DNA of 64,000 bases from Deltaproteobacteria bacterium (GTDB lineage: Bacteria; Bdellovibrionota; Bdellovibrionia; Bdellovibrionales; Bdellovibrionaceae): NCBI GenBank assembly GCA_017302835.1, contig JAFLCC010000011.1, forward strand, positions 1 to 64,000. The letters are read 5' to 3'. Both the position numbers and the translations under genes were made by a program. Shown piece by piece: positions 15,406-25,071 of the stretch (the first letter of the stretch is position 1; each line of letters begins with the position of its first letter). The notes under the pieces were generated by a model. That model ran no database searches. It saw only the letters and a list, made by a program, of their open reading frames with translations, and was not told the DNA's origin.

Positions 15406-16053
15406 ATGGAACAACTTATAGATCTATTTTTACACCTCGATGTTCACTTGGTCACTTTATCTCAGCTTTATGGAGCGTGGATGTATGGAATATTGTTCCT
15501 AATTATTTTTTGTGAAACAGGATTAATTGTCACTCCGTTTTTGCCAGGAGACAGCTTGCTGTTTGCAGCGGGAGCCTTGGCATCGCTCCCTGGATCTGGA
15601 ATCCAAATTTTACCTCTTTGGCTTTTACTGATATCTGCTGCCTTCCTTGGTGATAATGTTAATTATCAAATAGGTAAATGGGTAGGACCCAAAGTTTTTA
15701 ATCAAACAAAATCCTTAATATTTAACCCTCAACATCTTACGAGAACACAAGTTTTTTATCAAATCTACGGAGCGAGAACAGTTGTTTTCGCAAGATTTTT
15801 GCCCATCCTACGAACCTTTGCCCCCTTTGTGGCAGGCATAGCCAAGATGGATTTCAAAAAATATGTTGTGTTGAGTTTTTTAGGTTCTTTTTTATGGATG
15901 TCTCTTTTTTTAGGAGCTGGATTCTATTTTGGAAATATTCCTGCGATTAAATCTAGATTTCATTATGTTATTTTAGCTGTGATTGCCCTATCCTTTTTGC
16001 CAATAATTATCGCGACTCTTAAGGTACGATTCAAATCAAAACAGAAAATTTGA
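15406..16053 (+). CDS. DedA family membrane protein
   Basis: An integral membrane protein (215 residues) of the DedA/SNARE-associated superfamily, which includes undecaprenyl-phosphate and phospholipid flippases. Diagnostic segments are CETGLIVTPFLPGDSLLFAAG, GDNVNYQIGKWVG and ARFLPILRTFAPFVAGI with the conserved Arg and Pro residues. The start at 15406 is preceded by TAGGAG 8 bases upstream; the ATG six codons earlier overlaps that site. An 11-bp hairpin overlaps its stop codon. Confidence 0.9.
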   Translation: MEQLIDLFLHLDVHLVTLSQLYGAWMYGILFLIIFCETGLIVTPFLPGDSLLFAAGALASLPGSGIQILPLWLLLISAAFLGDNVNYQIGKWVGPKVFNQTKSLIFNPQHLTRTQVFYQIYGARTVVFARFLPILRTFAPFVAGIAKMDFKKYVVLSFLGSFLWMSLFLGAGFYFGNIPAIKSRFHYVILAVIALSFLPIIIATLKVRFKSKQKI

Positions 16054-16059
16054 TTTGAA
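16030..16059 (+). terminator. hairpin overlapping the dedA-like stop codon
   Basis: TTCAAATCAAA (16030-16040) pairs perfectly with TTTGATTTGAA (16049-16059) around an 8-base loop. It is followed by A-rich rather than T-rich DNA, so it is a weak terminator on the plus strand and may rather protect the 3' end. Confidence 0.35.
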
Positions 16060-16116
16060 AAAAAGAGCTGGTCTTTATTTTTCTCTTTATCTTTTGTGAA
16101 AGCTCATGGATGATTG

Positions 16117-16150
16117 TCGAGTAAACCAAAAAATCGAGTAAACCAAAAAA
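16117..16150. repeat. 17-bp perfect tandem duplication
   Basis: The unit TCGAGTAAACCAAAAAA occurs twice head to tail (16117-16133, 16134-16150), just upstream of the outer-membrane protein gene. It lies in the probable promoter or leader region. Confidence 0.85.
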
Positions 16151-16186
16151 ATTGGCTATTTGATTAATCAAACACATGGGGGTAAT

Positions 16187-17122
16187 GTGAGTTCTATAAA
16201 TAAAATGAATCTACGGATGGGTCTTTTAATGGTTGCAGCAGCGATGTGCCTGCCGGCGCAAGCGCAAGAATCAACAGCTTCTTCATCTTCGCAAAGCACG
16301 ATAAAATCTAGCGACTTAGGAGTAAAACCTCAAGAAGGAAAGGATATTGATGAAGATATCACCAATGCTAGGCTCCGTGCCTCAACAGGGTCGAAGTCAA
16401 AAATTTCGATTCAAACAGAAATGGCCTATACCGGTGGCTCTTTAAATAAACCTTTTGATAAAGTACGACCAGATTTATCCCCAGGAGCTCTGCCTGATAC
16501 AGTTAAAATTACAGGATCTATTTCTGGAAAATACCGAGTCAACGATTCAGATTCGATAAACATAGGCTCTGGCTTATCCCTTCTGACTCCTGGATATGAA
16601 GGCCAAAGGGGTCAAGTGGATAATCCCTATATTACCTATGGGAAGGCTTTTAGACTAAAAGGTTTGCAAAATGTATCCTCAGTGGGATTTACAAGTTATA
16701 CTTCAGAGTCTTCTAAAAAAGCAGATCGAACTTATAGTCTGAGCGCGGCGCACACCTTGCTGGCCAATCTTTCCGATTCAAAGTGGCAAGCGGGATTAGT
16801 AGCTTCCATTGATTATGAGATTTATTCCACATTTAGTGCCATAAATGAGGACGCCCTGCACACCTATTTAGGGTTCTACCCCTTTGCTGAGTATGCCTTC
16901 AATGATAAATATTCATTTAGAACGGTTTATCGTGGTATCTCATTCTATACGACCAGAGATGCTAATACGACTTATCGATGGGATGAGGCGACTCAATCCA
17001 TGGGCTTGGGTGTCGCCGTAACGAGAGATATTTATTTGTATCCAAATGTTCAGTGGGTTTGGAGAGATATTAAAAGTGATTTAACGAATGTGGCCTTATC
17101 TGCTAATATCAATTTTTTCTAA
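16187..17122 (+). CDS. outer-membrane beta-barrel protein candidate
   Basis: An exported protein of about 311 residues with a signal peptide (MGLLMVAAAMCLPAQAQ), a Ser-rich linker, then alternating strands rich in Tyr/Ser/Gly. It ends in SANINFF, the terminal Phe expected for a Bam-inserted barrel. The family is not recognised; it looks like a conserved 'hypothetical outer membrane protein'. The start is GTG 16187 just after GGGGG; ATG 16205 is also possible. Confidence 0.65.
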   Translation: MSSINKMNLRMGLLMVAAAMCLPAQAQESTASSSSQSTIKSSDLGVKPQEGKDIDEDITNARLRASTGSKSKISIQTEMAYTGGSLNKPFDKVRPDLSPGALPDTVKITGSISGKYRVNDSDSINIGSGLSLLTPGYEGQRGQVDNPYITYGKAFRLKGLQNVSSVGFTSYTSESSKKADRTYSLSAAHTLLANLSDSKWQAGLVASIDYEIYSTFSAINEDALHTYLGFYPFAEYAFNDKYSFRTVYRGISFYTTRDANTTYRWDEATQSMGLGVAVTRDIYLYPNVQWVWRDIKSDLTNVALSANINFF

Positions 17123-17148
17123 TTGTGTTAATGATTTAAAACGATCGT

Positions 17149-17796
17149 TCACTCATTCTTGGCGGAAAGTTGTTCTAAAACCTTTTCGCCATTAGGAAGA
17201 AACAGGAGTGGGTCGTAGGCTTCTTTGTGTTGTCTGATTTCAAAATGCAAATGGACACCTGTAACCCGACCTGTTTTTCCCATGAGACCCAGCAAATCTC
17301 CCTGTCTTAACTTTTGTCCCTCTTTAACTGTGATTTTATCTAAGTGGGCATAGATAGTTGCCCAACCATTCTCACCCTCAAGAAGAACCATTTTCCCATA
17401 ACCTTTAAAGTCTTTTCCTGCATAGACGACATGGCCTTGATGGCTAGAGTATATAGGAGTTCCTTTTTGGGCAGCTAAATCGATTCCCCAGTGGGATCGA
17501 TTCTTTCTTTTCTTTGGGTGGGGGACAGGATCTGAACTGTACCCTCGAGTGAGCCGAGCTTCATCTACTGGCCAGTCAAAATAACGATATTTAACAACGG
17601 ATTGCGGCTCTCTTTTAAGTTCTTGGTTAATGAGAGAAGTTTGGGGGCTTGGAGGACTCGTCTCCGTCGTCACCAGTCCCAGCTCCCTTGAAATCGGAGT
17701 TGGAGCTGTTGAGCACGAAACGACCGTGAGCCATGCAGCACTGCTCAAAAGGGTTCCTAGGCTTAATTTTTTAATAGCATTTAATTTTAAATTCAT
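17149..17796 (-). CDS. M23 (LytM) peptidase lipoprotein
   Basis: A 215-residue lipoprotein (lipobox VVSC, C28) with a C-terminal M23 zinc endopeptidase domain. The ligands are present: H and D in SHWGIDLA, and HLHFE near the end, with GHVVYAG, LDKITVKEGQKLRQGD and TGRVTGVH between. All metal ligands are intact, so it should be an active peptidoglycan endopeptidase, not an EnvC/NlpD-type activator with a dead site (inference). It stands alone between a barrel protein (convergent) and glyA. Confidence 0.9.
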   Translation of the reverse strand: MNLKLNAIKKLSLGTLLSSAAWLTVVSCSTAPTPISRELGLVTTETSPPSPQTSLINQELKREPQSVVKYRYFDWPVDEARLTRGYSSDPVPHPKKRKNRSHWGIDLAAQKGTPIYSSHQGHVVYAGKDFKGYGKMVLLEGENGWATIYAHLDKITVKEGQKLRQGDLLGLMGKTGRVTGVHLHFEIRQHKEAYDPLLFLPNGEKVLEQLSAKNE

Positions 17797-17899
17797 TCTT
17801 AAGTATAATCCTAACTGAATGCTTATCGTGATTAAAATAAAATTCTTTACCCTTCAAGACCATAGGTTAGGAATTTCACAAAAAAAGAAAGATTTTTTG

Positions 17900-19147
17900 T
17901 TAGTAGGGCAAAGGAAATCTGGAACAAAGATTTTTCACTTCGGTTTTGATTTTAAATCGCAGATCTGCATTTTCAATATTGTCTATGATTTCAGCGATCC
18001 AATTCCCTATCTGTTTCATCTCATTGGCGCCCATGCCTCTGGTTGTTAATGCGGGTGTGCCGATGCGAACCCCACTTGTTACAAAAGGGGATCGTTTTTC
18101 ATTCGGGACTGTATTTTTATTCACGGTAATTCCGGCTTCGTCGAGGGCTATTTCAGCCTGTTTGCCAGTGACAGGAGTGCGACTTAAATCCAGAAGTAAC
18201 AAATGGTTATCAGTTCCGCCTGTTACCAACTCCATCTTTCGTTCAATAAGAATATCAGACAGAATTTTAGCATTGGTTATTACATTTTCAATATAATCCT
18301 TAAAATCAGGTTTTAAAACCTCTCCGAAGGAAACGGCTTTGGCGGCGATAACGTGCTCAAGAGGTCCACCTTGGATTCCAGGAAATATTTTTGAATTTAT
18401 TAATTTAGCGGACTCTTCATTGTTTGTAAGGATGAGACCGCCACGGGGACCTCGTAGGGTTTTGTGAGTAGTGGAGGTAACAAAATCAGCATAGGGAAAG
18501 GGGGAAGGATGATGTCCGCTGGCCACGAGACCTGCAAAATGGGCCATGTCTACCAAGAGCTTAGCTCCAACGGCATCAGCAATCTCTTTAAACTTTTTAA
18601 AATCTAAAAATCTTGAGTAAGCGCTATAGCCTGCGATAATAAGTTTAGGTTTGTGTTCAAGGGCCGATTTCATTATCTGTTCATAATTTAGCCGCCCTGT
18701 TTCAGGGTCTAATTTATAAGAAACAGGGTGAAACAAAATCCCAGAAAAATTGACCGGACTTCCATGGGTTAAGTGGCCTCCATGGGATAGATCCATTCCC
18801 ATGATGGTTTCTCCGGCTTTTACAGCGGCTAGATAAACGGCCATATTGGCTTGAGAGCCTGAATGAGGCTGAACATTTGCAAATTGGCAGTTGAAAATTC
18901 TTTTAGCTCTCTCAATGGCGATAGCTTCGATCTCATCAACATTGTGACAGCCTCCATAATATCGTTTATGGGGGTAACCTTCAGCGTACTTGTTAGTTAA
19001 AACTGAGCCCTGGGCCTGCATCACGGCTAAAGAAGTATAATTTTCTGATGCAATCATTTCCAGACCGTTTTGCTGTCTGGACTCTTCGGCCAAAATCCAT
19101 TTACCTATTTCTGGATCCGCCTCATAAAGTAGAGTTTTTTCAATCAT
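17900..19147 (-). CDS. glyA: serine hydroxymethyltransferase
   Basis: A PLP enzyme interconverting serine and glycine and loading tetrahydrofolate with one-carbon units. The 415-residue protein has full family length. Motifs include the N-terminal [25 protein letters not shown], and the PLP lysine in [20 protein letters not shown] precedes the ATG by about 5 bases. It follows rpiB by 81 bases on the same strand, a pairing common in proteobacteria. Confidence 0.97.
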   Translation of the reverse strand: MIEKTLLYEADPEIGKWILAEESRQQNGLEMIASENYTSLAVMQAQGSVLTNKYAEGYPHKRYYGGCHNVDEIEAIAIERAKRIFNCQFANVQPHSGSQANMAVYLAAVKAGETIMGMDLSHGGHLTHGSPVNFSGILFHPVSYKLDPETGRLNYEQIMKSALEHKPKLIIAGYSAYSRFLDFKKFKEIADAVGAKLLVDMAHFAGLVASGHHPSPFPYADFVTSTTHKTLRGPRGGLILTNNEESAKLINSKIFPGIQGGPLEHVIAAKAVSFGEVLKPDFKDYIENVITNAKILSDILIERKMELVTGGTDNHLLLLDLSRTPVTGKQAEIALDEAGITVNKNTVPNEKRSPFVTSGVRIGTPALTTRGMGANEMKQIGNWIAEIIDNIENADLRFKIKTEVKNLCSRFPLPY

Positions 19148-19228
19148 TAATACCCCCGTTGAAATAAAAAAGACATCTTGGTCCTAAACTGAAAATGAAT
19201 CAATACATGCTACAGCATTTTAGAAAAA

Positions 19229-19738
19229 CTATAGGTTTATTTTTTTGACTCTTTCAGAGTGTCTTCCCTTGGAAAAGGGGGTGGTCAAAAAATGAATTAA
19301 ACAACTAATGGCTGTTTCAGAAGTCATAAATCTGCCAGGAAGGCACAAAATATTTGCATTATTGTGCTCCCTTGCCAATTTTGAGATTTCCTCATTCCAA
19401 ACCAGGGCGGCTCGAATGTCTTTGTATTTGTTGGCTTTGAGAGCCATCCCTTGTCCCGTGCCACAGATTAGCAAACCTAAACTGTCAAAACTTAAAGCAT
19501 CGTTGACACTTAGGGTCTCTTTCAAAGGTAAATTCCCAGATTTTTCGTAGAGGTTCTTTAGTAAACTCTGGCAAACAAGATCGGCAAATTCAGGATAATT
19601 GACTGACTCTTGGCTATGACATCCAAAATCTTTAATTTGTAGAGTGCCAAACGGCGCTGTTGAGGATGAGTTTAAAAACGACAGAACTGATTGTTTGAGC
19701 TCATAACCACCATGATCGCAGCCAATAAAAAGAGTCAT
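19229..19738 (-). CDS. rpiB: ribose-5-phosphate isomerase B
   Basis: RpiB interconverts ribose-5-phosphate and ribulose-5-phosphate in the pentose phosphate pathway. The sequence shows FIGCDHGGYELK at the N-terminus, the catalytic cysteine loop LLICGTGQGMALKANK and EHNNANILCLPGR. The start is ATG 19738 (169 residues) because GGAGAAGG lies just before it. An insertion around residues 70-95 makes it slightly longer than the usual 145-150. Confidence 0.93.
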   Translation of the reverse strand: MTLFIGCDHGGYELKQSVLSFLNSSSTAPFGTLQIKDFGCHSQESVNYPEFADLVCQSLLKNLYEKSGNLPLKETLSVNDALSFDSLGLLICGTGQGMALKANKYKDIRAALVWNEEISKLAREHNNANILCLPGRFMTSETAISCLIHFLTTPFSKGRHSERVKKINL

Positions 19739-19861
19739 TACCTTCTCCATTTGTCAGGATCCTAAAACTATAAAGTCTTAATCGCAAGTTGAAAAAAATG
19801 GAAAAAAATAAATCTCTGTGATAGGATCTTTCCTCAGGGGAGGGTTTTTAGGAGCTTTAAA

Positions 19862-20314
19862 ATGAAAGTTTCAGTGTTTTCAGTAGTTTTAGCGTTTTCA
19901 GTTTATTTGTTTTGTCAGGTTTCTTTTTCCTCAGTGCCTTCTCATGTTGAAAGAAACCCTCATCGGAAAAGTTATTCCCGTTTGTGGGAGGATATAAAAG
20001 ATGAGCTTATCTTTAATGTCTATACCATCAAAGGGCCTAAAGAGTTTGATTATGTTCATGCCGTTATCTTAAAAAAAATAGAATCAGATACAAAGTACAA
20101 TCTGATGATTATTGGATCTGTCGGACCAAAAAATTATGTTTTATCCACCCATTATGATTTAAATTTAGATATGGAAAGCAAAAACAATAGACCACTTATT
20201 TCAGTTAGCTCCAAAGGAGCATTGCTTATCAAGACAAATCGTTCTTCTATTGAGGGTACGAACAATGAGATCCAGATTCTTAGTTATGTAAACGGTGAAT
20301 TTAAATTTAATTAA
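19862..20314 (+). CDS. small exported protein of unknown function
   Basis: A 150-residue protein with a clear signal peptide (residues 1-24, ends SFSSV). The mature part is a mix of strands with no cysteine and no motif I recognise. Its last 4 bases overlap the end of fabF on the other strand, so transcription is convergent. It is oriented against the surrounding housekeeping cluster and is likely lineage-specific. Confidence 0.65.
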   Translation: MKVSVFSVVLAFSVYLFCQVSFSSVPSHVERNPHRKSYSRLWEDIKDELIFNVYTIKGPKEFDYVHAVILKKIESDTKYNLMIIGSVGPKNYVLSTHYDLNLDMESKNNRPLISVSSKGALLIKTNRSSIEGTNNEIQILSYVNGEFKFN

Positions 20315-21576
20315 AGAGCTGAGAAAATTAAACAACCATTGGTGCCGCCAAAACCAAAACTATTGTTTAAAGTGTGGATGATTTTTCCAGAACGTGCTTC
20401 ATGAGGTATATAGTCCAAGGTACACTCATCACTCGGGTTTTCTAAGTTAATCGTTGGTGGAGCAATTTGATCTCGAATGGCGAGAACACAAAAGGCACTT
20501 TCGAGAGCTCCTGCCGCTCCTAAAAGATGTCCTGTCATTGACTTTGTGCCAGAAACCCAGACTTTTTTAGAATGATCACCGAATAAATTTTTAATGGCTA
20601 AGGTTTCGAGGCCATCACCTACGGGCGTTGAAGTCGCGTGGGCATTAATATATGAAATTTGATCTGGTTTTAATTGAGCATCTAGAAGAGCATTGCCCAT
20701 GGCCCTTCTTCCGCCATCCCCTTCGGGGGCGGGTGTGGTAAAATGACTTGCATCTGAACTAGCTCCATAGCCATTGATTTCGCAAAGAATAGTGGCACCA
20801 CGTTTCTCTGCGCTTTCAAGGCTCTCTAAAACAAACACAGCTCCACCTTCAGCGAGAACAAATCCATCGCGTGCTTTATCAAAGGGTCTTGAAGCTTTTT
20901 CTGGGGTGTCATTTTTGGTTGAAAGAGCTCTCATGGCGCCAAAGCCACCGACAGCAGAGCCACAAACAGTCGCCTCCACGCCACCAGCAAGCATGTAATC
21001 ACATTTACCGTAACGAATATAATTGAAAGCCTCTCCGATGGAGTGAACACCTGTGGCACAAGCACTAGTAATTGAGTAATTCGGTCCCTTGGCTCCAATA
21101 GCAATTGAAACCTGTCCCGATGCTAAGTTAGTAATAACTCCGGGTATAAAAAAGGGCGAAATTCTTCCAGGTCCTCGGGTTCTCAGTTTTTCTAATTGCT
21201 CTTCAATCATAGGCAATCCGCCCATGCCAGAACCAATAAAAACACCGGTTCTCTTTAGTTGATCTTCAGTGAGTTTTAACTGGGACATTTCTAAAGCCAT
21301 TTTCGCACACGCAATAGCATAATGAATAAAGGTGTCCATTTTCTTCTGCTCTTTTTTTTCAATATAAAGATCAGGATTAAACCCTTTTACTTCACCGGCA
21401 ATTTGCGTATCAAAACCCGTCGTATCAAATTTAGTTATTTTACTAATACCACTTTGACCTTTTAAAACATTGGTCCAAGTGTCTTGAGCATTAAGACCTA
21501 CTGGGCTCAATGCTCCTAAGCCAGTAATAACAACTCTTTTGACGGATTGAGATGGCTTTTCGAAACGAGAAGTCAT
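20311..21576 (-). CDS. fabF: beta-ketoacyl-ACP synthase II
   Basis: A condensing enzyme of fatty-acid elongation (421 residues). The Cys-His-His triad is visible: SACATGVHS, NAHATSTPVGD and KSMTGHLLGAAG. The glycine-rich NNSFGFGGTNG is at the C-terminus. It is last in the cluster yceD-rpmF-fabH-fabD-fabG-acpP-fabF, 5 bases after acpP. The AAGG upstream is 16 bases away, so the ribosome site is weak and coupling with acpP is likely. Confidence 0.97.
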   Translation of the reverse strand: MTSRFEKPSQSVKRVVITGLGALSPVGLNAQDTWTNVLKGQSGISKITKFDTTGFDTQIAGEVKGFNPDLYIEKKEQKKMDTFIHYAIACAKMALEMSQLKLTEDQLKRTGVFIGSGMGGLPMIEEQLEKLRTRGPGRISPFFIPGVITNLASGQVSIAIGAKGPNYSITSACATGVHSIGEAFNYIRYGKCDYMLAGGVEATVCGSAVGGFGAMRALSTKNDTPEKASRPFDKARDGFVLAEGGAVFVLESLESAEKRGATILCEINGYGASSDASHFTTPAPEGDGGRRAMGNALLDAQLKPDQISYINAHATSTPVGDGLETLAIKNLFGDHSKKVWVSGTKSMTGHLLGAAGALESAFCVLAIRDQIAPPTINLENPSDECTLDYIPHEARSGKIIHTLNNSFGFGGTNGCLIFSAL

Positions 21577-21581
21577 AGAGA

Positions 21582-21818
21582 TTATAGTTTACCTTTAGTC
21601 TCTAGGTATTTAGTTACATCTTGTACGGTTTTAAGCTTTTCAGCATCTTCATCAGGGATTTCAATATCAAATTCTTCTTCCATAGCCATGACAAGCTCAA
21701 CAATATCTAAGCTATCTGCACCTAAGTCATCGATAAAAGATGCTTCTGGTTTTACTTTTTCTGGATCAACACTTAATTGCTCAACAATAATATCTTTGAT
21801 CTTTGGGGTTAATGACAT
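21582..21818 (-). CDS. acpP: acyl carrier protein
   Basis: A 78-residue acyl carrier protein with the phosphopantetheine serine in GADSLD (S36), acidic helix II and normal length. The start is ATG 21818 behind a near-perfect AAGGAGG site; an in-frame ATG ten codons earlier is therefore rejected. It carries growing acyl chains between the Fab enzymes encoded on either side. Confidence 0.97.
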   Translation of the reverse strand: MSLTPKIKDIIVEQLSVDPEKVKPEASFIDDLGADSLDIVELVMAMEEEFDIEIPDEDAEKLKTVQDVTKYLETKGKL

Positions 21819-21946
21819 GCTTGCCTCCTTAGTGGTTTCGATTTCCATAATTCTCCTCGTTTTTTGTTAGAATTAATAATTTTTGCATTTATATTTTTAA
21901 AATTTTGAATTATCAATAAAATAAATCAAATAGACCAATAAAACAA

Positions 21947-22687
21947 TTATTCCATGAACATGCCACCATTAATGCTTAAAGTGTGGCCAGTGATGTAAGA
22001 GCTTTCGTCACTTAATAAAAATTTTACAGCATGAGCGATATCTTTGGTGTCACCCATTCTTTGCATTGGAATTTTTTCCATGATCTTACTTTTAACGTCA
22101 TCACTCAGAACATGTGTCATTTCCGTAGCAATAAAACCAGGAGCCACGCAATTAACTCGCACATTTCTAGACGCCAATTCCAGGGCGATGGATTTGCTAA
22201 AACCAATAGTACCTGCTTTGGAGGCAGCATAATTTGATTGTCCCGCATTTCCTGTTTGTCCAATCACGCTAGTGATATTCACAATGGAACCTTTTCTGGC
22301 CTTCATTAAATATTTAGAGATGTGTTTGGTAAGCAAAAAAGTCCCTTTAAGATTCGTTGCAATGACTTGATCAAAATCTTCTGTTCTCATTCTTAAAAGG
22401 AGAGAGTCCTTTGTGATACCCGCATTATTTACCAATCCGTCTATATCAGGCCACTTTTCAAATATAGTTTCAATACCTTTCGTAACGGAAGTTTCATTGG
22501 CGACATCCATTTGTATATAAAAATGTCCTTCACCTTTGAGAGAGGCTAAAACTTTTTGTGCAGATTCTTCCTTGGAGCTATAGGTGAAGACCACCTGAGC
22601 ACCATTTTCTGCTAAAACCTGAACGATGGTGGCCCCAATACCGCGGCTACCACCAGTGACAATAATTCTTTTTCCGCTTAATAACAT
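21947..22687 (-). CDS. fabG: 3-oxoacyl-ACP reductase
   Basis: An NADPH-dependent short-chain dehydrogenase (246 residues) for the first reduction of fatty-acid elongation. Motifs are the cofactor loop GGSRGIG, NNAG, catalytic Ser in NITSV, YAASKAG (YxxxK) and VAPGFIATEM. Position between fabD and acpP confirms the assignment. AAGGA precedes the ATG. Confidence 0.97.
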   Translation of the reverse strand: MLLSGKRIIVTGGSRGIGATIVQVLAENGAQVVFTYSSKEESAQKVLASLKGEGHFYIQMDVANETSVTKGIETIFEKWPDIDGLVNNAGITKDSLLLRMRTEDFDQVIATNLKGTFLLTKHISKYLMKARKGSIVNITSVIGQTGNAGQSNYAASKAGTIGFSKSIALELASRNVRVNCVAPGFIATEMTHVLSDDVKSKIMEKIPMQRMGDTKDIAHAVKFLLSDESSYITGHTLSINGGMFME

Positions 22688-22720
22688 ATTTATCCTTCAT
22701 TTCTTTATAGAGAGAGGGTT

Positions 22721-23680
22721 TTAACTAAGATTGTTTTTTATAAGGTTCAAATCTTCACTGTTTTGTGTTGAATAAATTCTAAATTGCTCAGCATCCATTT
22801 TTTTAAATAGTCCCTTTAATACTTGGCCATGACCACACTCAATCCCCGTAGTAAATCCTTTATTAAGCATCAGTTCCATTGTTTGTGTCCAAAGCACAGG
22901 AGCTGAAACCTGCGAAATCAAGTTACTTTTAAGTTCGATGGGATCATCAACCAATTGAGCCCTGAAATTTTGAATAATCGGAAAAGTTGGGTTTCTAAAT
23001 GGAATTTGATCTAAGACTTGAGCCATTTTTTCTTGGGCTGGTTTCATGAGCTGACAATGAAATGGGGCTGAAACATTCAAGGGAATTAGCTTGGCTCTTT
23101 TGGGTGCTCCTGGAATCAGGTCTGGCTTAAAATTTTCTTTCAGCCATTGCAGGCATTTGCTTGATCCGCTAACAACAATTTGCCCAGGTGAATTAAAATT
23201 GGCAGGAGAAATAGGGGAATAACCTGATTCTTTTTCAGTCCATTGACAAAGCCATTTGATTTGCTCGGAATCCAGGCCAAGTACAGCGATCATGCCGCCT
23301 TCTCCAACAGGAACAGATGATTGCATCGCCTGCCCTCTGGTTCTGACGGCCTTCATAGCTGAGGAAAAAGGCAGGGTACCTGCGGAAACGAGGGCGGCAT
23401 ATTCTCCGATGGAATGTCCTGCTCCCGCCTGAATTGTAAGGTTTGTTTCGTTTTTAAGAACGCGAAAGGTGGCTATAGAAACACATAAAATAGCGGGCTG
23501 GGTATTTTCAGTTAAGGACAATTCAGACTCAGAACCTTCAAAACAAAGTTTGGCTAAATCTAAACCAATCGCCTCACTGGCTTCTGTAAAAGTGTCTTTG
23601 GCAATTTGAAAATTTTGATACAAAAACTCGCCCATTTTCGGGGCCTGGCTTCCTTGTCCTGGAAATAATAAGACGGGCAT
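22721..23680 (-). CDS. fabD: malonyl-CoA:ACP transacylase
   Basis: Transfers malonyl from CoA to ACP. The 319-residue protein shows FPGQGSQ at the N-terminus, the nucleophile GHSIGEY and the catalytic His in SAPFHCQLM. AAGGA lies before the ATG, and fabH ends 13 bases upstream. Standard member of the cluster. Confidence 0.97.
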   Translation of the reverse strand: MPVLLFPGQGSQAPKMGEFLYQNFQIAKDTFTEASEAIGLDLAKLCFEGSESELSLTENTQPAILCVSIATFRVLKNETNLTIQAGAGHSIGEYAALVSAGTLPFSSAMKAVRTRGQAMQSSVPVGEGGMIAVLGLDSEQIKWLCQWTEKESGYSPISPANFNSPGQIVVSGSSKCLQWLKENFKPDLIPGAPKRAKLIPLNVSAPFHCQLMKPAQEKMAQVLDQIPFRNPTFPIIQNFRAQLVDDPIELKSNLISQVSAPVLWTQTMELMLNKGFTTGIECGHGQVLKGLFKKMDAEQFRIYSTQNSEDLNLIKNNLS

Positions 23681-23693
23681 AGAATCCTTTTTT

Positions 23694-24695
23694 TTAAAAT
23701 CGTAATAAAATGCTTCCAGAGGTTAATCCTGCTCCAAATGCGGCTAACAAAATAAGTTGTCCCCTTTTGATCTTTCCTTGTTGGTAAGCTAAATCAAAGG
23801 CTACAGGGATGCTGGCTGCCGAAGTGTTTCCGGTCTCATGAAGACTGACAACGACTTTTTCTTTTGGAAATTTAAAATAATCAGCGACGCTTTCTAAGAT
23901 TCTTAGATTTGCTTGATGAGGAACTAGCCAATCAACCTGGCTCGCGGAAACTTCGTTAGCGTTAAGTGCTTCATGACAACAGTCGGTGAGAGTCCTCACT
24001 GCATTTTTAAAAATTTCTCGACCTTTCATTTTCACGTATTGGGACTCGGCCTTTAAAACAGCTTCCGTAAAAGGAATTTTAGATCCACCTGCGGGTAGCA
24101 CGAATAAATCTCCAAGACTGCCATCAGCATGAAGATGAGAACTGAAAATGATATTTGCATCCTCTTTGTTGGTTCTTGATAGAATCCAGGCTCCGGCTCC
24201 ATCTCCAAACAAAATACAGGTTTCGCGGTCTTTATAGTTTACAAAACGATGCAAAACTTCCCCGCCAACCACAAGAACATTTTTATACATACCCGTTCTG
24301 ATAAACTGATCAGCAACAGACAAGGCATAAACAAATCCTGAACAGGCAGCGGTTAAGTCGAAAGAAAAAATATTTTTACAACCTAACTTATTTTGCAAAA
24401 CACAAGCAGTAGAAGGCATCATTTGATCTGGACTAACGGTGGCCACGATGATCATGTCCAAATCTTTAGCGTCCATATTTGCCATGGCAAGAGCCTTTAT
24501 TGCTGCTTGGTAGGCAAGGTCCGAAGTGGCTTCCGACTCGCTAGCTAGGTGTCTTCTTTCGATGCCCGTTCTCTCAACAATCCATTGATTATTGGTATCT
24601 ACCATTTTTTCTAAATCAAAATTTGTAAGAACTTTTTCTGGTAAATAAGAACCAATCCCTGCTACTTTGGATCTAAACTCTCCAATGGCTGACAT
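23694..24695 (-). CDS. fabH: beta-ketoacyl-ACP synthase III
   Basis: Initiates fatty-acid synthesis by condensing acyl-CoA with malonyl-ACP. The 333-residue sequence has the Cys-His-Asn triad (DLTAACSGFVYAL, PHQANLRI, ETGNTSAASIP) and the terminal FGAGLTSGS. AAAGGA precedes the ATG. It starts only 12 bases after rpmF; plsX, which usually sits between these two, is absent here. Confidence 0.97.
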   Translation of the reverse strand: MSAIGEFRSKVAGIGSYLPEKVLTNFDLEKMVDTNNQWIVERTGIERRHLASESEATSDLAYQAAIKALAMANMDAKDLDMIIVATVSPDQMMPSTACVLQNKLGCKNIFSFDLTAACSGFVYALSVADQFIRTGMYKNVLVVGGEVLHRFVNYKDRETCILFGDGAGAWILSRTNKEDANIIFSSHLHADGSLGDLFVLPAGGSKIPFTEAVLKAESQYVKMKGREIFKNAVRTLTDCCHEALNANEVSASQVDWLVPHQANLRILESVADYFKFPKEKVVVSLHETGNTSAASIPVAFDLAYQQGKIKRGQLILLAAFGAGLTSGSILLRF

Positions 24696-24707
24696 GAAAT
24701 TCCTTTG

Positions 24708-24932
24708 TTATTCGTTAGTAGCAGCTTCTTCTTGAACTTCTTTTTTAACTTTTGGAGGAATGATTTGCTTTCCTTTGTAATAAAAAGCTCCGTCATCAGC
24801 TTTGTAAGCGTGATGGGGTTTATGAAATTCACCCGTTTTTTTATCAAAACCAACAGCTGGTAATTCTAATCCATCATGGGATCTGCGCATATCTCTTTTT
24901 GATCGTGAGGTCTTTTTCTTTGGTGTAGGCAT
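24708..24932 (-). CDS. rpmF: 50S ribosomal protein L32
   Basis: A 74-residue basic protein beginning MPTPKKKTSRSKRDMRRSHD, the L32 signature. It lacks a cysteine zinc-ribbon, as in many L32 variants. The C-terminal Lys/Glu-rich tail (KVKKEVQEEAATNE) is longer than usual. AAGGAG precedes the ATG. It lies between yceD and fabH, the classical arrangement linking ribosome and lipid synthesis. Confidence 0.95.
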   Translation of the reverse strand: MPTPKKKTSRSKRDMRRSHDGLELPAVGFDKKTGEFHKPHHAYKADDGAFYYKGKQIIPPKVKKEVQEEAATNE

Positions 24933-25071
24933 TGTAACTCCTTGAATATTAGCTAAAGGAAGAATTAATGTCTTAATTTCAATAAGAAATCAATATTACT
25001 TACAAATTAATAACGCAAAAGGTAATTTTTTCCATGACTAATCCATGACCATTCTTCTGAAAGAAGTCTAA

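Noticed and set aside
17819-18296. Plus-strand frames opposite glyA
   Set aside because: They are antisense to a highly conserved, certain gene.
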